DNA from: Thioglobus_B sp964403565
GTDB taxonomy: Bacteria; Pseudomonadota; Gammaproteobacteria; PS1; Pseudothioglobaceae
NCBI GenBank assembly: GCA_964403565.1
Contig: CAYOFV010000006.1
Location: 1 to 38,931, forward strand
Length of the DNA: 38,931 nt
Reading direction: 5' to 3'
The translations under genes and the position numbers were made by a program. The notes beneath the pieces are model-generated. The model searched no databases. It was not told the DNA's origin and saw nothing but the letters and a program-made list of their open reading frames with translations. Positions 33,544 through 38,931 of this stretch are shown here, one piece after another; position 1 is the first letter of the stretch; the number at the start of each line of letters is the position of its first letter.

Positions 33544-35034
33544 ATGAAAATTAAACAACAGGATGTTATTCAAAGCATTGCTCTATCACTGCAATATATT
33601 TCTTATTATCACACTCCTGATTTTATTAAAGCTATGGCAAAAGCTTATGAGAATGAAACCAATGATTCTGCAAAAAATGCTATTGCACAAATTTTAATTA
33701 ATTCAAAGTTATCTGCCTTAGGTAAGCGTCCAATGTGCCAGGATACAGGCATAGTTAATGTGTTTGTTGAAGTTGGAATGGACGTAGAGTGGGATGCTGA
33801 TATGTCATTAGATGAAATGATTAACGAAGGAGTTAGACAAGCATATACTAATAGCGATAATCCACTACGCGCATCAATTGTTGAAGATCCATTATTTTCA
33901 AGATCTAACACTAATGACAATACTCCTGCAGTTATTCATTCAAAAGTAGTTAAGGGTAATAAGGTTAAGTTTGTAGTTGCAGCAAAAGGCTGTGGATCTG
34001 AAAATAAAGCCAAATTTGCAATTCTTAATCCTTCTGCTAATGTGGTTGACTGGGTATTGGATATGATTCCAACCATGGGTGCCGGATGGTGCCCACCAGG
34101 AATTATTGGTATTGGCGTTGGTGGCACAGCAGAAAAGGCTATGCTCATGGCTAAAGAAAGCCTTATGGATCCTATTGATATTAGTGAAATTGCTCAAAAG
34201 TCAAATCCTACAAATATTGAGAAACTGCGTTTGGAAATTTTAGAAAAAATCAACAATCTTGGTATAGGAGCTCAAGGGTTAGGTGGACTAACCACTGTAC
34301 TTGATGTAAAAATTAAGGATTACCCAGCCCATGCTGCTTCACAAGCAATTGCCATGATTCCAAATTGTGCTGCTACACGTCATGTGCATTTTTCATTGGA
34401 CGGGTCTGGCATTGCTCAGTTGCCTGAAGTAAATATGGATATGTATCCAAATATTGAGATTGACTACACAAAATACAAGCGTGTAAATCTTAACTCTCTT
34501 TCTAGGGAAGAGATGAACAAGTGGGACATTGGCGATACTTTACTATTAAGCGGAACCATTATCACTGGTCGTGATGCTGCACATGCAAGATTAAAAGCTA
34601 TGCTTGATAGTGGCAAAGGTTTGCCAGAAGGTGTTAATTTTGACAATAAATTTATTTATTATGTTGGCCCTGTAGATGCAGTGGGCGATGAAGTAATTGG
34701 CCCTGCAGGCCCTACAACTGCAACTAGAATGGATAAATTTACCGATATGATGCTAGAAAACACTAATATTTTGGGCATGATTGGTAAAGCTGAAAGAGGC
34801 GAGAGCACTACAAAAAGTATTAAAAAGCATAAAGCTAGTTATTTAATAGCTGTTGGTGGTGCTGCATATCTAATCTCAAAATCTATTAAAAAAGCTAAGA
34901 AAATTGCTTTTGAAGATTTAGGCATGGAGGCCATTTACGAACTTGAAGTTAAGGATATGCCAGTTACAGTTGCAGTTGATGCAAAGGGCAACAACATCCA
35001 TAGTATTTTTCAAAAACTACAAACCATTAACTAA
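33544..35034 (+). CDS. Fumarate hydratase, class I (iron-sulfur)
   Basis: The enzyme interconverts fumarate and malate in the TCA cycle. The 496-residue protein is the single-chain class I type, with alpha and beta domains fused. Three cysteines able to bind the 4Fe-4S cluster are C65 (RPMCQDTG), C150 (AAKGCGSENK) and C183 (GAGWCPPG). The C-terminal beta domain has SGTIITGRDAAHARLKAM and a GPTTATRMDKF motif. Tartrate dehydratase is a close relative, but the fused architecture and the TCA role favour fumarase. E. coli FumA/FumB are longer (about 548), so I leave the symbol blank. The ATG lacks a clear ribosome-binding site. Confidence 0.9.
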   Translation: MKIKQQDVIQSIALSLQYISYYHTPDFIKAMAKAYENETNDSAKNAIAQILINSKLSALGKRPMCQDTGIVNVFVEVGMDVEWDADMSLDEMINEGVRQAYTNSDNPLRASIVEDPLFSRSNTNDNTPAVIHSKVVKGNKVKFVVAAKGCGSENKAKFAILNPSANVVDWVLDMIPTMGAGWCPPGIIGIGVGGTAEKAMLMAKESLMDPIDISEIAQKSNPTNIEKLRLEILEKINNLGIGAQGLGGLTTVLDVKIKDYPAHAASQAIAMIPNCAATRHVHFSLDGSGIAQLPEVNMDMYPNIEIDYTKYKRVNLNSLSREEMNKWDIGDTLLLSGTIITGRDAAHARLKAMLDSGKGLPEGVNFDNKFIYYVGPVDAVGDEVIGPAGPTTATRMDKFTDMMLENTNILGMIGKAERGESTTKSIKKHKASYLIAVGGAAYLISKSIKKAKKIAFEDLGMEAIYELEVKDMPVTVAVDAKGNNIHSIFQKLQTIN

Positions 35035-35067
35035 TAGTTTTTATTTGTATTTATATAGTTTGATATT

Positions 35068-35095
35068 TTGTGTAAATATACCTGTAGCGTATAAT
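35068..35095 (+). promoter_or_regulatory. Promoter of rnpB
   Basis: A perfect TATAAT (35090-35095) lies eight bases before the expected first nucleotide of RNase P RNA (G35104). TTGTGT (35068-35073) is 16 bp further upstream. Because the RNA's 5' end is fixed by pairing with its 3' end, the -10 placement is convincing. Confidence 0.72.
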
Positions 35096-35103
35096 TCACC
35101 TCT

Positions 35104-35438
35104 GAAGTTGGTCGGATAGTCGCTAGAGCTTATGCTTTAGAGGAAAGTCCGGGCTCCAAAGAGCAAAGTGCTAGCTAACGGCTAGGTATGGCGACATAAC
35201 GGAAAGTGCTGCAGAGATTTAGACTACCCTTTATGGGAAAAGGTGAGAAGGTGCGGTAAGAGCGCACCGCGCGTTTGGTAACAACCGTGGCAAGGCAAAC
35301 CCCACTTGGAGCAAGCTCAAATAGGCCACCATTGATGCGGCTCGTATAAGGTGGCGGGTAGAGTGCTTGAGGTGTTTGGTAACAAGCATCCTAGATGAAT
35401 GGCTATTTATTACAGAACCCGGCTTATAGACCAACTTC
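35104..35438 (+). ncRNA. rnpB: RNase P RNA, type A
   Basis: This is the catalytic RNA that trims tRNA 5' leaders. The ends pair as helix P1: GAAGTTGGT (35104-35112) with ACCAACTTC (35430-35438). The two universally conserved core segments are present and in order: GAGGAAAGTCCGGGCTCC (35140-35157) and ACAGAACCCGGCTTA (35412-35426). GGCAAGGCAAACCCCA lies near 35290 and TTTGGTAACA occurs twice. Total length is about 335 nt, slightly shorter than E. coli (377), as in other type A RNAs. No strong intrinsic terminator follows, only a T-rich stretch from 35440. Confidence 0.97.
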
Positions 35439-35698
35439 TCTTTTTCTTGCTTCGTCTTTCCCCTTTTTCCTTTGTTGAATTTTTAAAATACTCAGTCACA
35501 TAGTTTGTCTATGCTCCTTCGTATTTAAAAAAATCGCCTTGTAAAAAGAAAAAAATACTTGTAAAAAACCACTTTTATTTTGTTAAGTATCAAAAAAATA
35601 CTTGGAAAAACTATTTTTCACTTTGTCTTTTTCCATTCTTTTACGTTAAATACCAAAAAATACTTTCAAAATATTTGTATTAGTAGTAGAATTAAAGC
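35439..35698. repeat. Structured hairpin and degenerate direct repeats downstream of rnpB
   Basis: The 260-bp gene-free stretch contains a 50-bp imperfect hairpin (35481-35530). TTTTAAAATAC pairs with GTATTTAAAA with one bulge, then a 7x7 internal loop, then CATAG/CTATG around TTTGT. It is followed by direct repeats CTTGTAAAAA (35538-35547 and 35558-35567), CTTGGAAAAA (35601-35610) and three copies of A-tract plus ATACTT (ending at about 35560, 35603 and 35665). AAGTA/TACTT pairs also allow small hairpins. In E. coli rnpB is followed by repeats containing terminators. Whether this is equivalent is not known. Confidence 0.55.
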
Positions 35699-35998
35699 AT
35701 GAAAGGAAGATATAAATCATTGTTATTACTACCATTTATTGGTTTGTCTGTAAATGCAAATACAGCTAAGCAAGTGTATTACAGTGATAAAAATATAACC
35801 ATTTATACTGACAACACTATTGTTTATACAAAAAGTGGAGACGCTCCAGTATTTAAACCATCATCAACTTGGGTTGAAGAGGATTATTTCACACAACAAG
35901 CAAAATATTGTGAAGTAGATTCAATTTATGGAAAAAAGCTTAATAATAGTTTAGTTAAAAATCAGAACAAGCTAGCAATTCAAGCTAAAAACCATTAA
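35699..35998 (+). CDS. Small predicted exported protein of unknown function
   Basis: This is a 99-residue protein starting MKGRYKSLLLLPFIGLSV, a positive then hydrophobic signal peptide with a likely cut after about residue 20 (NANTA). The mature part of about 78 residues has several Tyr/Thr-rich strands (QVYYSDKNITIYTDNTIVYTK), one cysteine near residue 71 and a Lys/Asn-rich tail. I do not recognise a family. No strong ribosome-binding site precedes the ATG. The last 14 bp overlap the end of dctM on the other strand. A real signal peptide and steady codon use make it more likely a gene than chance. Confidence 0.6.
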   Translation: MKGRYKSLLLLPFIGLSVNANTAKQVYYSDKNITIYTDNTIVYTKSGDAPVFKPSSTWVEEDYFTQQAKYCEVDSIYGKKLNNSLVKNQNKLAIQAKNH

Positions 35999-37280
35999 AT
36001 CCATACCATTGTGGAAATATTACTAAACTAGATAGAACCATAACTTGAATAATAATAAATGGCACAACGCCTTTGTATATATCAGCTGTACTAACTGTTC
36101 TTGGAGCTACACCTTTAAGATAGAATAAACTAAAACCAAATGGCGGTGTTAAGAACGATGCTTGTAGATTCATAGCAATAAGAATTGCAAACCATTCCAT
36201 ATCAACACCAAGGCTTAGTGCAATAGGGTACAAGATTGGAACAATTATTAGTGATATTTCTACAAAGTCAATAAAGAATCCTAAAATTAGGATTATCAAC
36301 ATTGAAATAACAATAAAACTTACTTCTTTAGCAGGAAGGTTCATAATAAACTCTTCAACTAAAGTATCACCACCGCTATAGGTAAACACCATAGAAAATG
36401 CAGTTGCGCCAACTAAAATTGCAAATACCATTGACGTTACCTTAATGGTTTCTATGCTTGACTCTCGAATCATTTGCCAATTTAGTCGCCTGTAAAACAT
36501 AGCTAATATAATAGAACCAACAGCTCCAATTGATGCAGACTCAGTTGGAGTAGCAATGCCAGAAAATATTGACCCAAGTACTGCAATAATAAGAATTATT
36601 GGCGGAATAATAGCCTTAGCTACAGCAATATATTTTTGTAGTTTTTTTGTATTATTGTTACTACCAACAAAAGCGGGAGCTGCATCTTGATCAAAATGTG
36701 AAATGAATAATACATAGGCTATATAACCACCTATTAAAACTAGAGATGGCATTACAGCACTTTTAAATAAATCTCCAACAGGAACACCTAAAACATCGGC
36801 TAGGATAATTAATACAATTGAAGGTGGAATGATCTGACCTAAGGTTCCAGAAGCGCATATAACACCGGTAGATAGGGTTTTTTTATAGTTATGCTTAAGC
36901 ATAACGGGTAAGGATATAACCCCCATAGCAATAACACTAGCACCAACAACGCCAGTGGATGCAGCAAGTAAAGATCCCACTAGAATAGTAGAGATTGCAA
37001 GACCACCTCTGATATTGCCAAACAATTCTCCCATAGCCTCTAATAGTTGTTCAGCAAGGCGTGTTTTTTGTAAAACAATGCCCATAAAAATAAACAAAGG
37101 TACGGCCATTAAAATAGTGTTTTGCATTACACTCATAATGCGATAAGGCATAAATGCAAATAGATCTATACCTTCAGTTAGCGTGCCAAAAATTACCGCA
37201 ACACCGGCAAAAGTAAAAGCCACAGGAAACCCAACCATTAGCAAAACTAATGTAGACATGAACATAATTATTCCAATCAT
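35985..37280 (-). CDS. dctM: TRAP transporter large permease subunit DctM
   Basis: DctM is the main translocation subunit of a tripartite ATP-independent periplasmic transporter, which uses a sodium or proton gradient. The 431 residues form about 12 hydrophobic helices. The family sequences seen are FMGIVLQKTRLAEQLLEAMGELFG (about 65-88), ASTGVVGASVIAMGVISLPVML near 108-129, ASGTLGQIIPPSIVLI near 143-158 and ATPTESASIGAVGS near 226-239. The start codon overlaps the dctQ stop by 4 bp (ATGA). Its stop lies inside the end of the small exported-protein gene on the other strand. Confidence 0.95.
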   Translation of the reverse strand: MIGIIMFMSTLVLLMVGFPVAFTFAGVAVIFGTLTEGIDLFAFMPYRIMSVMQNTILMAVPLFIFMGIVLQKTRLAEQLLEAMGELFGNIRGGLAISTILVGSLLAASTGVVGASVIAMGVISLPVMLKHNYKKTLSTGVICASGTLGQIIPPSIVLIILADVLGVPVGDLFKSAVMPSLVLIGGYIAYVLFISHFDQDAAPAFVGSNNNTKKLQKYIAVAKAIIPPIILIIAVLGSIFSGIATPTESASIGAVGSIILAMFYRRLNWQMIRESSIETIKVTSMVFAILVGATAFSMVFTYSGGDTLVEEFIMNLPAKEVSFIVISMLIILILGFFIDFVEISLIIVPILYPIALSLGVDMEWFAILIAMNLQASFLTPPFGFSLFYLKGVAPRTVSTADIYKGVVPFIIIQVMVLSSLVIFPQWYGFNGF

Positions 37281-37756
37281 GCTTTAACCTTATCTAGATT
37301 ATCTTTTGCAAAAATAAATCCAGAAATAATTACTAAAATAAAACTTATTGGAATAATGCTTTTAATTATGAATCTATGAGTAAGACCTCCAGGATCGCCA
37401 CTTTGCTCATTTATTTCGTAAGCTGCATAGGTAAAGTCAATTCCATAATAAGCAATAAGAATAGATATAGGTATAACAAAAACAACAAACCCTGCGATAT
37501 TAATTATCGCTTGTTGTTTTATATCTTTTTTAGCGTAGAAGATATCTACCCTAACATGCGCATCACTTTGTAAGGTGTATGCAATGCCAAGCAAAAACAT
37601 GGCAGAAAATAAATGCCATTCCATTTCTTGCAGAGCAATAGAAGAATTATTGAATACGTATCTTAATACAACATCAATAAATACATTGAAAATAGTTAAA
37701 AGTAACAACCCGACAGTTAGATTTTCCAACCATCGGGTGTAGGTTTTTTTTATCAA
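37277..37756 (-). CDS. dctQ: TRAP transporter small permease subunit DctQ
   Basis: DctQ is the four-helix partner of DctM. The 159-residue protein has helices near 12-32, 42-62, 85-107 and 128-150 and the DctQ pattern LQEMEWHLFSAMFLLGIAYTL (about 42-62) followed by DAHVRVDIFYAK. It lies 3 bp after dctP and overlaps dctM, so the three genes are one transcript in the usual P-Q-M order. Confidence 0.93.
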   Translation of the reverse strand: MIKKTYTRWLENLTVGLLLLTIFNVFIDVVLRYVFNNSSIALQEMEWHLFSAMFLLGIAYTLQSDAHVRVDIFYAKKDIKQQAIINIAGFVVFVIPISILIAYYGIDFTYAAYEINEQSGDPGGLTHRFIIKSIIPISFILVIISGFIFAKDNLDKVKA

Positions 37757-37759
37757 TTC

Positions 37760-38854
37760 TTAGTTAGACTGAGAGTTTAAGTAAGATTGATCAGAGATTG
37801 AACTCCATGCACGAATTTGTTTTAAGTAATTCGCTTGAGATTCGATAATCTCTTTTGATAAAGGATCTTTAGCTGCTAACCCCTTAAGAAGTTTGTCGTT
37901 AGCTGCACGCAGTTCATCAAATACTTCTTTAGGGAATGTCTTAACTTTAATGTTAGGATAGTCCTTAGTCATAGAAGCCCAGTTTTTGCCACTCTCATGC
38001 TCTGATTGTGCATACATTTCATATGCAGATAGTTTCATTGCAGAGATTAGCACTGTTTGTAAGTCTTTCGGTAAAGAGTTGTACTTCTTAAGATTAATTA
38101 AGAATTGCAGTTCTGTACCAGGCTCATGCCAACCAGTATAGTAGTAAGGAGCAACTTTATGGAAACCCATTCTTAGATCAAGCGATGGACCAACCCATTC
38201 CAATGCATCAATTGTGCCACGATCAAGTGCAGTATAAAGCTCACCTGCAGGAATATTAGTTGGTTTGGCACCAACTTCAGCCATAATTTCACCTGCAAAA
38301 CCAGGGATACGCATCTTCAAACCTTTAAGATCATCAATTGAGTTGATTTCTTTTTGGAACCAGCCACCCATTTGATTACCAGTAGAACCACCAATTACAG
38401 ACTTCATGCCGTGCTTAGCATACACTTTGTCCATTAATTCTTTACCACCACCGTATTCAAACCAAGCGTGCTGTTCAGATGTTGTCATACCGAATGGCAT
38501 TGAAGTGAAGAATAGGGTGTTAATATCTTTACCTTTCCAATAGTAAGATCCAGAGTGGCCAAGATCGTACTGACCAGATTTAACAAAGTCAAAAATACCA
38601 AGTGCTGACTTGTGTTTATTTTTTGAATCAATTTCTATTACTAAACGGCCATCAGACATTTCGTTAGCAAGTTTTGCGAAATTTTTAGTGGCATCTCCAA
38701 AAATTGGAAAGTTGCTAGGCCATGTTTCAGCAAGTTTTAAGGTATAGACTGTATTATCTTTTTTTGCGCTTTCTGTCTGTTTGTCATCTCCCCCACATCC
38801 AGAGATAAAAAGTGCAAGTGTAGATATTGCAAATAAATGCATTAATTTTTTCAT
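37760..38854 (-). CDS. dctP: TRAP transporter substrate-binding lipoprotein, TakP-like DctP
   Basis: This is the extracytoplasmic binding component. The 364 residues begin with a lipoprotein signal (lipobox FISGC, lipidated C20), so it is anchored to a membrane. The mature part has the DctP fold: ETWPSNFPIFGD near 43-54, R182 in KMRIPGF, and PAGELYTALDRGTIDALEWVGP near 202-223 with E219-W220, then GWHEPGTELQ. This EWVGP/GWHEPG pattern resembles Rhodobacter TakP, which binds 2-oxoacids such as pyruvate. Related proteins bind lactate, so the substrate is probably a small monocarboxylate. AGGAG (complement of 38860-38864) is the ribosome-binding site. Confidence 0.9.
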   Translation of the reverse strand: MKKLMHLFAISTLALFISGCGGDDKQTESAKKDNTVYTLKLAETWPSNFPIFGDATKNFAKLANEMSDGRLVIEIDSKNKHKSALGIFDFVKSGQYDLGHSGSYYWKGKDINTLFFTSMPFGMTTSEQHAWFEYGGGKELMDKVYAKHGMKSVIGGSTGNQMGGWFQKEINSIDDLKGLKMRIPGFAGEIMAEVGAKPTNIPAGELYTALDRGTIDALEWVGPSLDLRMGFHKVAPYYYTGWHEPGTELQFLINLKKYNSLPKDLQTVLISAMKLSAYEMYAQSEHESGKNWASMTKDYPNIKVKTFPKEVFDELRAANDKLLKGLAAKDPLSKEIIESQANYLKQIRAWSSISDQSYLNSQSN

Positions 38855-38897
38855 TATTTCTCCTCGTTAAGAATAATTAATTATTATTGTTTAACCT

Positions 38898-38928
38898 GTG
38901 CCAGAATGGCACGGTCTTTAGCATTATA
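38898..38928 (-). promoter_or_regulatory. TRAP operon promoter -10 and leader hairpin
   Basis: On the minus strand a perfect TATAAT (38928-38923) would place the start of transcription near 38916. Immediately downstream, GTGCCA/TGGCAC forms a 6-bp stem around three bases (38912-38898), flanked by CC and GG that can extend it across one bulged base. The -35 would lie beyond the window. Alternatively the hairpin is the terminator of a gene upstream of the window, but no U run follows it. Confidence 0.45.
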
Positions 38929-38931
38929 GTC

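Noticed and set aside
35231..35434. Minus-strand open frame of 67 codons inside rnpB
   Set aside because: The sequence is constrained as RNase P RNA on the plus strand; no start signals or recognisable protein.

Overview
The window looks like a piece of an AT-rich chromosome from a sulfur-oxidising gammaproteobacterium. The gene order tuf-tRNA(Trp)-secE-nusG-rplKAJL-rpoBC is the standard bacterial arrangement. Protein similarity to Escherichia coli is high: RpoC, Tgt and CoaBC motif residues fall on or within two positions of the E. coli numbers. A compact sox cluster plus a mixotrophy-type TRAP transporter suggests the SUP05/Thioglobus group of free-living and symbiotic thiotrophs. That placement is inference from gene content, not from a tree. 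I see no mobile element, phage gene or CRISPR array.

Layout. (1) 1-12150, plus strand: end of tuf, its terminator, tRNA-Trp, secE, nusG, rplK, rplA, an L10-type autoregulatory leader, rplJ, rplL, an attenuator hairpin, rpoB, rpoC and a strong terminator. rpoC is interrupted by a 100-N placeholder flanked by an identical 55-bp sequence. Collapsing the duplicate restores one uninterrupted 1398-residue frame, so this is an assembly join and not a broken gene. (2) 12187-13641: an isolated trpE. (3) 13693-16168: promoter, leader hairpin, soxXYZA-soxK and terminator, encoding periplasmic thiosulfate oxidation. soxB and soxCD are not in the window. (4) 16184-19687: dnaE behind two overlapping palindromes. 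Its stop codon overlaps that of the convergent comEC. (5) 19684-24539, minus strand: comEC, a 346-bp AT-rich intergenic region, then coaBC and ribD. (6) 24551-29304, plus strand: a tight recA-recX-ATM1-type ABC exporter-tgt-pseudo-receiver cluster in which neighbouring genes overlap or nearly touch. (7) 29296-33464, minus strand: the rod-shape operon mreB-mreC-mreD-mrdA. (8) 33544-35438, plus strand: class I fumarase and the RNase P RNA gene rnpB, followed by a hairpin/repeat tract and a small predicted exported protein. (9) 35985-38931, minus strand: a DctP-DctQ-DctM TRAP transporter whose binding protein resembles the TakP (2-oxoacid) type.

Working together: the first block supplies translation, transcription and secretion machinery under ribosomal-protein feedback control. 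The Sox proteins feed electrons from reduced sulfur to the cytochrome chain. The TRAP system and fumarase point to uptake and use of small organic acids alongside chemolithotrophy. The genome is compact: three convergent gene pairs overlap at their 3' ends (4, 9 and 14 bp), leaving no room for terminators between them. Nothing here is clearly a new system. The least explained items are the pseudo-receiver protein after tgt, the structured repeat tract after rnpB, and the palindromes in front of dnaE and recA.
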